Of a stretch of 64,000 nt of DNA, positions 33,776 through 43,265 are shown in pieces. A program made the position numbers and the translations under genes. Source of the stretch: Selenomonadaceae bacterium (GTDB lineage Bacteria; Bacillota; Negativicutes; Selenomonadales; Selenomonadaceae); contig JAFXTD010000045.1 in NCBI GenBank assembly GCA_017535925.1, positions 1 through 64,000 of the forward strand. Reading direction: 5' to 3'. Below the pieces are notes generated by a model. It saw only the letters and a list, made by a program, of their open reading frames with translations, did no database searches and was not told the DNA's origin. Within the stretch, counting starts at the first letter, position 1. Each line of letters begins with the position of its first letter.

Positions 33776-36700
33776 TTGCCTAAGAAAAAAAATCTCAATA
33801 AAATAATCGTCATCGGTTCGGGGCCGATAATCATAGGGCAGGCAGCGGAATTCGACTACGCCGGCTCGCAAGCTTGTCGTTCGCTCAAAGAGGAAGGCTT
33901 GGAAGTCGTTCTCGTCAATTCAAATCCCGCAACGATAATGACCGACGCAAACATTGCCGACCGCGTTTATATCGAGCCGCTGACCGTAGACTTTTTGACG
34001 GCGATAATTGAAAAGGAACGCCCGGACGGATTGCTTGCGACTCTCGGCGGACAGGCGGGCTTGAATTTGGCAGTTCAGTTGGCGGAGAGCGGCGCGCTTG
34101 AAAAATACAACGTCGAACTTTTGGGCACGTCGATTGAGGCGATTAAGAAAGCCGAAGACCGCGAAATGTTTAAAGAGACAATGGAACGAATCGGCGAACC
34201 GATTCCCGAATCCGTAATCGTCGAGGACATTCACGGCGCGATTGACTTCGCAAACCAAATCGGCTACCCGCTGATTGTTCGTCCCGCTTACACACTCGGC
34301 GGCACGGGCGGCGGCATTGCCAACAACGAGGAAGAACTTATCGAAATTACTCTGCGCGGACTCAAGTACTCAATGATTGGTCAAGTTTTGATTGAACGTT
34401 CAATCGCGGGCTGGAAAGAAATTGAGTACGAGGTCATGCGCGACGGCAACGACAACTGCATAACGATTTGCTCAATGGAAAATTTCGACCCCGTCGGAGT
34501 TCATACGGGCGATTCAATCGTTGTTGCCCCTACTCAAACGCTCAACGACCACGAGTATCAGCTTTTGCGTTCGGCAAGTTTGAAAATCATCCGCGCACTT
34601 GAAATTGAGGGCGGCTGTAATATTCAATTTGCGCTTGACCCGAAGAGCGACAATTATTACGTTATCGAAGTCAATCCCCGCGTCAGTCGAAGTTCCGCGC
34701 TTGCGTCGAAGGCAACGGGCTATCCGATTGCGAAAGTCAGCGTCAAGATTGCAATCGGCTACACGCTTGACGAAATTGTCAACGCCGTCACCAAGACAAC
34801 CAAAGCTTGCTTCGAACCGAGCGTAGATTATATCGTTGTGAAGTTCCCGCGTTGGCCGTTCGATAAATTTGTTTATGCCGACACAACCCTTGGCACGCAA
34901 ATGAAAGCAACGGGCGAAGTCATGAGCCTCGACCGAACTTTTGAGGGCGCGATTTTGAAAGCCGTCCGCAGTTTGGAAATCGGAGTCAATCGCTTGCACA
35001 TGGACAAGATGGACGATTGGGACAATGCAAAAATTAAAAAGCGTCTAAGTCGCGTCGACGACGAGCGGCTTTTCCTTATCGCCGAAGCTCTGCGCAGAGG
35101 CATCGCCACGCCCGAAGAAATTTCCGAAATCACGAAGATTGACCGCTGGTTTATCGACAAGATTAAAAATATCGCCGATATGGAAGTTCGTTTGCAAAAG
35201 GGCGAACTCAATGCAAAGGCTCTGCGCGAGGCAAAACTTTTGGGCTTGGCGGACAAATCCATTTCCGAATTGACCGGCACCGGTATCAAAGAGATTCGCG
35301 ACATGCGCAAGCAATTTAAAATTCTTCCAGTGTACAAAATGGTTGACACCTGCGCAGCGGAATTCGAGGCAGCGACGCCCTACTACTATTCGACTTATCA
35401 CGGCGAAGTTGACGAGGTGGAAGTCAGCAACAAGAAAAAAATTATCGTCTTGGGTTCCGGACCGATTAGGATTGGTCAAGGCGTCGAATTCGATTATTGC
35501 TCCGTGCACAGCGTTTGGGCTCTGCGCGAGGCAGGTATCGAGGCGATTATCATAAACAACAACCCCGAAACCGTTTCGACCGACTTCGACATTTCCGACA
35601 AACTTTATTTCGAGCCGCTCACGACCGAAGACGTTTTGAATATCGTCGACAAGGAAAGACCCGACGGCGTTATCGTTCAATTCGGCGGACAGACTGCGAT
35701 TAATCTTGCGGCTTCTTTGGCGGAGGCAGGCGTTAAAATTTTCGGGACAAGCGTCGACGACATCGACCGCGCAGAAGACCGTGAACGATTCGACGAAATG
35801 TTGACCGAATTAAATATTCCTCGCCCGAAAGGAATCAGCGTTACAAACCTCGACGACGCGATAACCGGTGCGGAAAATATCGGCTACCCCGTCATGGTTC
35901 GTCCAAGTTACGTTTTGGGCGGGCGCGCGATGGAAATCGTCTACAACGAGGAAGAACTTCGCGATTACATGAGCCGCGCCGTCAAAGTCACTCCCGACCA
36001 TCCTGTTTTGGTTGACAGATACATGCAGGGCACGGAGGTTGAGGTTGACGCTATCTCTGACGGAATCGACGTGGTTATTCCCGGCATTATGGAACACGTT
36101 GAAAGAGCGGGCGTTCACAGCGGAGATTCAATCGCCGTTTATCCTCCGCAAACTCTTCCGTCGAAAGTCATTTACACGATAACCGACTACACCAAACGCA
36201 TGGCTCTCGCGCTCAAAGTCAAAGGCTTGCTGAATATTCAATACGTCGTGGCGGACGGCAAGGTTTATGTTATCGAAGTCAATCCTCGCTCAAGCCGCAC
36301 GGTTCCTTTCTTGAGCAAAGTCACGAATATTAAAATGGTCAACGTGGCAACGCGGGCGGCTCTGGGCAAGACGCTCAAGGAAATGGGCTACTATTCGGGA
36401 CTCGTCGAACCCAAGCCTTATGTTGCCGTCAAAGCTCCCGTGTTTTCCTTCGCGAAGATGCAAGACGTTGATATTTCTCTCGGACCCGAAATGAAATCGA
36501 CGGGCGAAGTCATGGGCATTGATTATCACTACGCCCGCGCTCTTTACAAGGCTATAACCGGCGCAGGCATGAACATTCCCAAGAACGGTTGCATTTTGTT
36601 CACGGTCGCCGATAAGGACAAGGAAGAAATGAAACAGCTCGCCAAAGCTTTTTCCGAACTCGGCTTTAAGATTGTTGCAACGGAAGGCACCGCCAAAGCT

Positions 36701-37003
36701 TTGCAATCAATCGGAATCGACGCGGAAATTGTCGGCAAAGTTCATCAGCGCAGCACCGATATTATCCAAATGATTAAGCTCGGAAAGATTCACATGGTCG
36801 TGAACACTCAAGCTCCCGGTAAACACATTGCCAAAGACGGTTTCCGCATTCGTCGTGCGACGGTTGAGCTGGGCGTTCCCTGCCTCACCAGTCTCGACAC
36901 GGCTTGGGAAGTTATGCGCGTTTTAACTTTCATGCGAGACAGAAGGCTTGTCTATTCGCTGGCGATTCAAGATTACGTCGGCGGCGGTGACGCTCTGGCA
37001 TGA
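33776..37003 (+). CDS. carB: Carbamoyl-phosphate synthase, large subunit
   Basis: Makes carbamoyl phosphate for pyrimidine and arginine synthesis. The 1075-residue protein has two homologous ATP-grasp halves. The first starts [20 protein letters not shown] and the second [20 protein letters not shown] near residue 558. ATP-grasp cores carry [20 protein letters not shown] and [21 protein letters not shown]-terminal MGS-like regulatory domain follows (from about 940). The TTG start has GGAGG 9 bases upstream. Its stop overlaps the start of a BrnT-like toxin gene (ATGA). Confidence 0.97.
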   Translation: MPKKKNLNKIIVIGSGPIIIGQAAEFDYAGSQACRSLKEEGLEVVLVNSNPATIMTDANIADRVYIEPLTVDFLTAIIEKERPDGLLATLGGQAGLNLAVQLAESGALEKYNVELLGTSIEAIKKAEDREMFKETMERIGEPIPESVIVEDIHGAIDFANQIGYPLIVRPAYTLGGTGGGIANNEEELIEITLRGLKYSMIGQVLIERSIAGWKEIEYEVMRDGNDNCITICSMENFDPVGVHTGDSIVVAPTQTLNDHEYQLLRSASLKIIRALEIEGGCNIQFALDPKSDNYYVIEVNPRVSRSSALASKATGYPIAKVSVKIAIGYTLDEIVNAVTKTTKACFEPSVDYIVVKFPRWPFDKFVYADTTLGTQMKATGEVMSLDRTFEGAILKAVRSLEIGVNRLHMDKMDDWDNAKIKKRLSRVDDERLFLIAEALRRGIATPEEISEITKIDRWFIDKIKNIADMEVRLQKGELNAKALREAKLLGLADKSISELTGTGIKEIRDMRKQFKILPVYKMVDTCAAEFEAATPYYYSTYHGEVDEVEVSNKKKIIVLGSGPIRIGQGVEFDYCSVHSVWALREAGIEAIIINNNPETVSTDFDISDKLYFEPLTTEDVLNIVDKERPDGVIVQFGGQTAINLAASLAEAGVKIFGTSVDDIDRAEDRERFDEMLTELNIPRPKGISVTNLDDAITGAENIGYPVMVRPSYVLGGRAMEIVYNEEELRDYMSRAVKVTPDHPVLVDRYMQGTEVEVDAISDGIDVVIPGIMEHVERAGVHSGDSIAVYPPQTLPSKVIYTITDYTKRMALALKVKGLLNIQYVVADGKVYVIEVNPRSSRTVPFLSKVTNIKMVNVATRAALGKTLKEMGYYSGLVEPKPYVAVKAPVFSFAKMQDVDISLGPEMKSTGEVMGIDYHYARALYKAITGAGMNIPKNGCILFTVADKDKEEMKQLAKAFSELGFKIVATEGTAKALQSIGIDAEIVGKVHQRSTDIIQMIKLGKIHMVVNTQAPGKHIAKDGFRIRRATVELGVPCLTSLDTAWEVMRVLTFMRDRRLVYSLAIQDYVGGGDALA

Positions 37004-37323
37004 GTGACGTTGAAAGAGTTATAAATTATCAGCTTTTTGGCTGGGATAACGAAAAGGCAGAATTGAATTGGAGTAAACATACCATAAGTTTTGAGGACGC
37101 AGCGCAAGTCTTTGCAGATGAAAATCGAATTGAACGTTTCGATTCTTTGCATTCGGATGAAGAAGACAGATACATAACAATCGGGCGTGTCAGAGAAATT
37201 TTGTTTGTTGTTTATACCGAACGCATAAATGCCGACAGTATTAATGTCACACGATTAATCTCGGCAAGAAGAGCTACCAAACAGGAAAGGAGGGATTATT
37301 ATGATGGTATACAAATGGATTGA
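37000..37323 (+). CDS. brnT: BrnT-like toxin (DUF497), copy A
   Basis: The 107-residue member of the BrnT RNase-toxin family. It shows the family pattern: [20 protein letters not shown], then [20 protein letters not shown], then [20 protein letters not shown] and [16 protein letters not shown]. Its ATG overlaps the carB stop by 4 bp, so it would be co-translated with a biosynthetic gene. The antitoxin gene starts inside its 3' end. Confidence 0.88.
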   Translation: MSDVERVINYQLFGWDNEKAELNWSKHTISFEDAAQVFADENRIERFDSLHSDEEDRYITIGRVREILFVVYTERINADSINVTRLISARRATKQERRDYYDGIQMD

Positions 37324-37486
37324 TGTCGGAGCACCGCTTACGCCCGAACAAATCGAACGCCTGAAACTTTTGGAAAATATGACCGACGATGATATTGTTT
37401 TCGACGAAGACTGCCCGCCACAAACCGAAGAACAGCTTAAGCAATTCAAGCGCGTAAATCCTCGTCCGAAGAAGGCGGCAAGCTAA
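37301..37486 (+). CDS. BrnA-like antitoxin, short form, copy A
   Basis: The 61-residue partner of the preceding BrnT gene starts inside it with AAAGGAGGG 7 bases before the ATG. It reads GAPLTPEQIERLKLLENMTD, then DDDIVFDEDCPPQTEEQLKQ. The DDDI...TEEQL block resembles the toxin-binding part of BrnA. I see no ribbon-helix-helix DNA-binding segment, so autoregulation is uncertain. It ends 4 bp into the converging comEC gene. Confidence 0.75.
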   Translation: MMVYKWIDVGAPLTPEQIERLKLLENMTDDDIVFDEDCPPQTEEQLKQFKRVNPRPKKAAS

Positions 37487-39864
37487 TTTTTGTTGAAAGT
37501 CTCGACGCTTAAAGTTTTTCCGTCCGTTTTGAATTTAATCAAGCCGTCGCGGTCTGTGCGATAAATTTTCGTCGGAAGATTTTCCAAACGCTCCAAAATT
37601 TCCGGGCGGGGATGTCCGAAAGAATTTCCGTAGCCGACACAAATCACGGAACATTTCGGTTTGACGGCTCGCAAAAATTCTTCACTTGAACTCGTCTTGC
37701 TGCCGTGATGCGCAACTTTCAGGATGGTGCTCTGAACGTCGACGCCCTCGCGAAGAATCTGCGCCTCCATATCCGTGACGAGGTCGCCCGTGATTAGAAA
37801 ACTCACTCCGCCGTAACGAATTCGATAGACGTTGGAAATTTCGTTGCCCGTTCCGACACGCGGCGCGAATAAAATTTCAACTTGAACACCGTCGATTAAA
37901 AATTTTTCTCCGGCGTGACCGGCTCGAAGGGGCGGCAAATATTCTTCCGCGATACCGAAGACAGAAGCATATTCCGATTTATTTTCTCCCGCAGTGATAA
38001 CCTCACCGACGGGAAATTTTTTTATCACGGAACCTGCGCCGCCTGCATGGTCTTCATGAACGTGCGTCAAAAAAATTTTTTCGACAGCGCGAATATTTTC
38101 GTGCTTGAGATACGGAACGACGACGCGCCCGCCAACGTCAAACATTTTTTCGCGAACGCCGCCCGTGTCGAAGATTAAACATTTTTTATTCGGCGTGACG
38201 ACAACCGCGCAATCGCCTTGACCGACATCGACGAAGCTGACTTCAACCTCGCCCGTCTTGAAAATATTTACCGCAAGCAAAAAAATTATCGGCAACAAAA
38301 TTATCGGGCGTCGAAGAATCAGTGCGGCGTAATAAAAAAAGCCTGCCGCCAATCCGAGAGTAGGCACTTGCACCGCACTCAACGGCAACTTTACGAAAAT
38401 GCGATTTATTTCCGCGCCGAGCCCGAAGATTAAAGCTTCCGCCGTGAAAAAAATTTTTCCGACGATTGGAACGACCGCCGCGATTATTCCGCCCAAAAGT
38501 CCTCCGACAATTACAATCTCAAGCACAGGCATGACGAACGCATTTGCCAAGACCGAACTCAACGAAATTCGATTGAAGTACCACACGACCACCGGCAGGC
38601 TCGCCAACTGCGCGGCTATCGTCATTGAGGCAGCCTCCGCAAACCAATTAGGAATTAGGAATGAGGAATGAGGAATTAATTTCGCAACGTAATCATTCCT
38701 AATTCCTAATTCCTCATTACTAATTGACTTTCGCAAGTCTTCAGATAAATACATCAGCCCCGCTGTCGAAGTGAAGCTCAACTGGAAACTCACGTCGAAC
38801 AAAAGCAACGGCTGATTAATCAGCATGGCAAGCGCGGTTAAAGTCAAGAGGCGCGCTCCTTCAGCCTCCGCGTCGAGTGTCTTTGCCAAAAAAATTAAAA
38901 TGCCCATCGTCGCCGAACGCAAGACTTGCGGCAAAAGCCCGCTCAATATCGCGTAGGTTCCGATAACGAAAAAGCCGATTGCGAACTGCAAACCTTTCGG
39001 CAACCTCAACATCAAGCAAAGCCAAGCCGTTGCCATTGCCAACATGCTCATGTGCGAGCCGCTGACCGATAAAATGTGGACAATGCCCGTCGTTTGAAAG
39101 TCTTCGACGAGTTCGGGATTAAGTCCTGCGTAGCCGCCGAAGAGCATTGCAAAAATCGCCGCCGCATCTTCCCTCGACATGACGCTTGCCATTGATTCGC
39201 GATAGTGTTCACGAATTGCCGCAACGATTCTCAAAAATTTTATCCAAAGCCCGCCGTCGACTTCCTCAATCGAAATGCCTTGCTTATTCGCCGAAAGCCG
39301 CGCGGTAATTCCGTCAGCCTTCATGCGAGTGACGCCGTCGATTTGTCCGGGATTGTTGTAGTTGTGCAAGAGCTTGAGGTTGCCGCCGAAAAAAATTTTA
39401 TCGCCGATTCGAGCCGCCGGTAAAGGTTCGCCGTCCTTCGGGTAGCAAGTCAAAATCAATCCGCCGCAAATTTTTTGAGAGGTATCCTTGAGCTTGATTA
39501 TCTTCGCGTCGACGACAAAGCGCACTTGAGTTAAACCGTTCGGCAAAATTTTTACTTGCGACTCCTCACGAACGACGCCCGAAATTTGAACGGCTTGCCC
39601 CGCGAATTTTGAAACGTCATCGGGCGGAAGGTTATCGACTGCAAAAAATCTCAAGCCTCCGAGCGCAAAAAAAATTATCGGACAGATTATCCATGCCGTC
39701 AAATTTTTTCGCCGCCATGTAATCAACAATCCGATTATACTTGCCGCCGCGCAGGCTCCGATTAAAAATTTCGGTGTGCGCGAAAAATATTCCATAAAAA
39801 TAATTCCCGCCGCCAAAGCCGCGAGTGTGACATTCAAAAATGAATCCGAAACCTTAACCTTCAT
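37483..39864 (-). CDS. comEC: ComEC/Rec2 DNA-uptake channel
   Basis: Polytopic protein (793 residues) that passes single-stranded DNA through the inner membrane during transformation. It has an N-terminal soluble domain with membrane helices. The competence domain carries HILSVSGSHMSMLAMATAWL near residue 265, and GLLPQVLRSATMGI follows. A C-terminal metallo-beta-lactamase-like domain has LTHVHEDHAGG and KVAHHGSKTSS. Residues ~379-407 (SNEELGIRNDY, then PHSSFLIPNW) are encoded by an in-frame heptamer palindrome and are absent from ordinary ComEC as far as I recall. The frame is intact. Confidence 0.93.
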   Translation of the reverse strand: MKVKVSDSFLNVTLAALAAGIIFMEYFSRTPKFLIGACAAASIIGLLITWRRKNLTAWIICPIIFFALGGLRFFAVDNLPPDDVSKFAGQAVQISGVVREESQVKILPNGLTQVRFVVDAKIIKLKDTSQKICGGLILTCYPKDGEPLPAARIGDKIFFGGNLKLLHNYNNPGQIDGVTRMKADGITARLSANKQGISIEEVDGGLWIKFLRIVAAIREHYRESMASVMSREDAAAIFAMLFGGYAGLNPELVEDFQTTGIVHILSVSGSHMSMLAMATAWLCLMLRLPKGLQFAIGFFVIGTYAILSGLLPQVLRSATMGILIFLAKTLDAEAEGARLLTLTALAMLINQPLLLFDVSFQLSFTSTAGLMYLSEDLRKSISNEELGIRNDYVAKLIPHSSFLIPNWFAEAASMTIAAQLASLPVVVWYFNRISLSSVLANAFVMPVLEIVIVGGLLGGIIAAVVPIVGKIFFTAEALIFGLGAEINRIFVKLPLSAVQVPTLGLAAGFFYYAALILRRPIILLPIIFLLAVNIFKTGEVEVSFVDVGQGDCAVVVTPNKKCLIFDTGGVREKMFDVGGRVVVPYLKHENIRAVEKIFLTHVHEDHAGGAGSVIKKFPVGEVITAGENKSEYASVFGIAEEYLPPLRAGHAGEKFLIDGVQVEILFAPRVGTGNEISNVYRIRYGGVSFLITGDLVTDMEAQILREGVDVQSTILKVAHHGSKTSSSEEFLRAVKPKCSVICVGYGNSFGHPRPEILERLENLPTKIYRTDRDGLIKFKTDGKTLSVETFNKN
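38644..38727. repeat. Heptamer-periodic palindrome inside comEC
   Basis: The left arm is CAATTAGGAATTAGGAATGA and further GAGGAAT units. The right arm is ATTCCTA, ATTCCTA, ATTCCTC and ATTACTA units. The arms are complementary over about 35 bp. The element is read through in frame and has the same make-up as the intergenic element at 21305-21387. Confidence 0.92.
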
Positions 39865-39913
39865 AATAAACTCGTCTTAAAAATTTAAATTCGGAAACTT
39901 GCAGGAATCGGCA

Positions 39914-39960
39914 ACTGTCAGCTGTCAGCTTTTTAATTCCTAATTCCTAATTCCTAATTG
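39914..39960. repeat. Heptamer arrays CTGTCAG and ATTCCTA at the lonB 3' end
   Basis: Two CTGTCAG units and then ATTCCTA three times. The second block encodes the last residues (QLGIRN) and stop codon of LonB. It lies between comEC and lonB. Confidence 0.9.
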
Positions 39961-41985
39961 TTTAAGTTCCTCTGCCGTCACGGTCGTCGAGGAAATTTTT
40001 TTTATCTGTTCTTCTTTGGTCAAAGAAATTTTTTCTTCGGGCGCGGCAGATTTTTTTTCGTCGACAAATTCAATCGGCTCGGCGAATATTTTTTTGAAAG
40101 CCTCTTCAGCCGTTTCGACTGCGAAAATTTTCAAGCCCAAGTGTCCTTTGGGAATGTCTTTGGCGTTTTCCTTCGGGATGATTAAAGTTTTGATGCCTGC
40201 CTGCTTCGCGCCGTAAGCTTTTTCGAAAACGCCGCCGACAGGTCGAACTTTTCCTTGCAGAGAAATTTCGCCGGTGACTGCCACGTCTTGGCGAATCTTC
40301 TTGCCCGTGACAGCACTTACCAAAGCCGCAAGAATCGCCGTGCCCGCGCTGGGTCCGTCGATGTTGCCGCCGCCGATAACGTTAATGTGAACGTCGAAAT
40401 CGTGAATATCCTTGCCCGTCACGCGCCGCAAGACACTCGCCGCATTGAACACGGAATCTTTCGCCATTGAGCCTGCCGTCTCGTTGAAGCGAATCGTGCC
40501 CTTGCCTTTTTCGGCAGGAAAGACGACCGCCTCAATTTCGATGACCGAACCGACGAAGCCGCTGACTCCCAAACCGAAAATGTGTCCGACAACAGATTTT
40601 GCGGAAGCTTTTTTCGTGACGAATTGATAGAGCCGGCTGACTTGCACAACCTCGTAAACGTCGCGCTTCTCAATTTTAATCGGGCGGTCGATATGCAAAA
40701 TTTTATCTTCTGCGCGGTCGAGGGCGAGGCTGTAGGCGTCGGCAAGAATGTTAATCGCCTTGCGCCCTTCAATCGTGTATTCGCTGATAATTTCGGCAAG
40801 CCCGTCCTCAAGTTCGACGTTGAGTTTCTTCGCGGCGTTCAAGACAATTTCAACGATATGCGCGGGCGTCAACGGCTCAAAATAAATTTCTGCACAACGC
40901 GAACGCAAAGCCGGATTGATTGAAGAAGCGTCACGAGTCGTTGCACCGATTAAAACGAAATCGGCGGGCGCACCGTTCTCGAAAAGCATTTTGACATACG
41001 GCGGAATTTTTTCATCGGTCGGGTCGTAATAACTTGACTCAAAGAAGGCGCGCTTGTCCTCCAAAACTTTCAGCAACTTATTCTGCAACATGATATCCAT
41101 TTCGCCAATTTCGTCGATAAACAAAATGCCGCCGTGAGCATCCGTGACAAGACCGGGCTTCGGTTCGGGGATACCGCTGTCGGCAAGTTGACGTTGCGCG
41201 CCTTGATAAATCGGGTCGTGCACCGAGCCTATCAGAGGATTTGTCACGTCACGAGGGTCCCAGCGTAAAGTTGTGCCGTCCGTTTCGACGAAGGGTGCGT
41301 TTTCTGCGAAGGGACTCAACTCCGTGCCGCTGACTGCTTCCAAGACCAAACGTGCCGCAGTAGTTTTGCCGACGCCCGGCGGTCCGTAAAGGATTAAATG
41401 TTGAGGATAAGGCGACGCCAATTTTGAACGCAACGATTTGACTGCCCGCTCCTGCCCGACGATTTCTTCAAGCGATTGAGGTCGCAACAATTCCATTACC
41501 GATTGCGTCAAGTGAATTTCTTCCAGCTCCTGAAGTTCCTCGCGTTTCTTTTGGTCGTGAGGCGATTCTGCCTTCGGTTCTTCCTCGCGCAGAATTTGCA
41601 TTCGAATATCCTTGACGTAATCTTGATGATCCTTTTCCATTTTCTCGTTGATTTTGCGTTCGATTTTGTCCTCGATTTGTCGACGCGCCATGATGTCGGC
41701 TATCATTTCGGAAAGCAACAAGACTTGCCCTTGAATTTCCGATTTCTTCGGCGGCGGTGAGAGCGTCGGATTTTCTTCGAGGATTCTTCGCAGGGCGAGG
41801 ACACGTTCCGCCGGGTCATGCGAGCGCATGTAGCGGAGCGCATCCATCTTGCCCGCCTGCAAAACCAATCTGTCCGAGCCCATGATGTCGACGAGAATTC
41901 CGTAGAGCGCGGAAATTTCTCTGTCGAGGTCTGTTTCCTGTCGAGGGTCGGGAGTATTTTTTTTGCCGAAAAATTTTCTGAACAT
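39940..41985 (-). CDS. lonB: ATP-dependent protease LonB (Lon family, AAA+ plus Ser/Lys protease)
   Basis: The 681-residue protease has an N-terminal helical region and then an AAA+ module with Walker A ILYGPPGVGKTTAARL (near residue 200). The Walker B region is GILFIDEIGEMD. The C-terminal Lon protease domain has the catalytic Ser in NIDGPSAGTAILAAL and a Lys about 43 residues later (GKVRPVGGVFEKAYGA). The LonB form without the large N-domain is common in spore-forming Firmicutes and relatives. It starts 2 bp after rplI. Its C-terminus (ELKQLGIRN) comes from a repeat element. Confidence 0.93.
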   Translation of the reverse strand: MFRKFFGKKNTPDPRQETDLDREISALYGILVDIMGSDRLVLQAGKMDALRYMRSHDPAERVLALRRILEENPTLSPPPKKSEIQGQVLLLSEMIADIMARRQIEDKIERKINEKMEKDHQDYVKDIRMQILREEEPKAESPHDQKKREELQELEEIHLTQSVMELLRPQSLEEIVGQERAVKSLRSKLASPYPQHLILYGPPGVGKTTAARLVLEAVSGTELSPFAENAPFVETDGTTLRWDPRDVTNPLIGSVHDPIYQGAQRQLADSGIPEPKPGLVTDAHGGILFIDEIGEMDIMLQNKLLKVLEDKRAFFESSYYDPTDEKIPPYVKMLFENGAPADFVLIGATTRDASSINPALRSRCAEIYFEPLTPAHIVEIVLNAAKKLNVELEDGLAEIISEYTIEGRKAINILADAYSLALDRAEDKILHIDRPIKIEKRDVYEVVQVSRLYQFVTKKASAKSVVGHIFGLGVSGFVGSVIEIEAVVFPAEKGKGTIRFNETAGSMAKDSVFNAASVLRRVTGKDIHDFDVHINVIGGGNIDGPSAGTAILAALVSAVTGKKIRQDVAVTGEISLQGKVRPVGGVFEKAYGAKQAGIKTLIIPKENAKDIPKGHLGLKIFAVETAEEAFKKIFAEPIEFVDEKKSAAPEEKISLTKEEQIKKISSTTVTAEELKQLGIRN

Positions 41986-41987
41986 AA

Positions 41988-42434
41988 TTAACCCGCGACG
42001 ACTTCCACTTTGATTTTCGTGACGACTTCGGGATGAAGTTTGATAATCGCCTCGTAAATGCCCGCGCCGGTTACTTCGCCCGCAATGGAAATTTTCCGCT
42101 TGTCGACGTTCAGCGAATGAGTTTCCTTGAGAGCTTTGGCAACGTCAGAGCCGCCGACCGACCCGAAAAGTTTTCCGTCCTTGCCGATACGCACGGGCAC
42201 TTTGACGGAAATTTTTTCAAGTTGCGCGCCGAGAAGTTTTGCCTCGTCAGCCTCTTGTTGAAGTCTGCGAGCTTTATTTTCCGCGTTGACTTTTGCAGTC
42301 TTCAAATTCGCCGCGTTTGCCTCAATCGCCAACTTGCGAGGCAAAAGATAATTGCGCCCGTAGCCGTCGGAAACTTCAACGACATCTCCTTTTGCGCCGA
42401 CTTTTTTCACGTCTGTTTGCAAGATAACTTTCAT
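41988..42434 (-). CDS. rplI: 50S ribosomal protein L9
   Basis: The 148-residue large-subunit protein begins MKVILQTDVKKVGAKGDVVE and has the conserved GYGRNYLLPRKLAIEA. A long helix and the C-terminal domain follow (FGSVGGSDVAKALK). AGGAGG lies before the ATG. It is transcribed from the promoter at 42458-42486 together with lonB. Confidence 0.97.
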   Translation of the reverse strand: MKVILQTDVKKVGAKGDVVEVSDGYGRNYLLPRKLAIEANAANLKTAKVNAENKARRLQQEADEAKLLGAQLEKISVKVPVRIGKDGKLFGSVGGSDVAKALKETHSLNVDKRKISIAGEVTGAGIYEAIIKLHPEVVTKIKVEVVAG

Positions 42435-42457
42435 TTTGAATTCCTCCTAACCGCGCA

Positions 42458-42486
42458 AGTCTATCAGAAATTTATCAGCTTGTAAA
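42458..42486 (-). promoter_or_regulatory. Promoter of rplI-lonB
   Basis: Minus strand: TTTACA (42486-42481), 17-bp spacer, TAGACT (42463-42458) with a TGA extension. The start of the divergent methylase-like gene lies only 28 bp away. Confidence 0.65.
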
Positions 42487-42513
42487 TCTATACTTGACGC
42501 GGGAGGTGCCGCA

Positions 42514-43263
42514 TTGATTGAAATTCTTTTGAAAGACCAAACGACCGGAAAAAATATTATTTGGGCGAACAACACCGAGCACGAAAAAGAAGAAATTACG
42601 GTTGAAGATATTTATTCGATTGAGCCGCGCCGGGAAAAAAATCGTGAACTTCAAAAGCTCCGAACGAAAGTCCGCGCAGAAATTTTCACGCCGCCCGATA
42701 TTTGCGCCAAACAAAATAATTTGATTGAAGCCGATAAAAAATCTTGGCAAGATTACATCGACGCAAAATATTTGGAAATAACTTGCGGCGAGGCTCCTTA
42801 CCTCGTCAGCCGTTACAATGCCGTCACGGGTGAGCCGATTCCGTTTGATGACCGCCACGGACTTTTGGACAGGAAATTGAAATTTATAAAGGAACAAAAA
42901 CTCAAGCCGATTATCGATTGCACACGCCGCGCAGTGCAAAGCATCTACGGCTACGAATTTCAAGGCGACAATCTTTTTTTGGCACGGCGAAATATTTTCG
43001 ATACGGTCGCAGAATTTGTGTACGATAAAGCTCCTGCTAAAGAACTGAAAAATTTTTTGTCGGAGGTTGCAGAAATTATTTCGTGGAACCTTTGGCAAAT
43101 GGACGGCAGGACAAATAAAATCCCTTACGCAAATACAAACCTTCAAAGCTCATTTAACTTTTATGGTGAAAAAACAGAACCGCAAGGAGAAATTTTTTGT
43201 AAGATAATGGATTGGAAGAATAAACAGCCGAAAACGTTCAAAAGTCTTTTGGGAGGAGGTTGA
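42514..43263 (+). CDS. Methyltransferase-like partner of the GIY-YIG/helicase/methylase enzyme
   Basis: The 249-residue protein resembles the SAM-binding half of Eco57I-type methylases. It has IFTPPDICAKQNNLIE, then YLEITCGEAPYLVSRYNAVT (an LExxCGxAPYL form of motif I), GLLDRKLKFI and YGYEFQGDNLFLARRN. IISWNLWQMDG is near the end. I see no NPPY motif here; that motif lies in the next gene. It probably forms a complex with that gene's product. The TTG start has GGAGG 7 bases upstream, and the stop is 2 bp before the next start. Confidence 0.75.
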   Translation: MIEILLKDQTTGKNIIWANNTEHEKEEITVEDIYSIEPRREKNRELQKLRTKVRAEIFTPPDICAKQNNLIEADKKSWQDYIDAKYLEITCGEAPYLVSRYNAVTGEPIPFDDRHGLLDRKLKFIKEQKLKPIIDCTRRAVQSIYGYEFQGDNLFLARRNIFDTVAEFVYDKAPAKELKNFLSEVAEIISWNLWQMDGRTNKIPYANTNLQSSFNFYGEKTEPQGEIFCKIMDWKNKQPKTFKSLLGGG

Positions 43264-43265
43264 AG

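Noticed and set aside
38644..38727. comEC as a pseudogene interrupted by a repeat
   Set aside because: The repeat is in frame, there is no stop, and the downstream beta-lactamase-like domain keeps its metal motifs.
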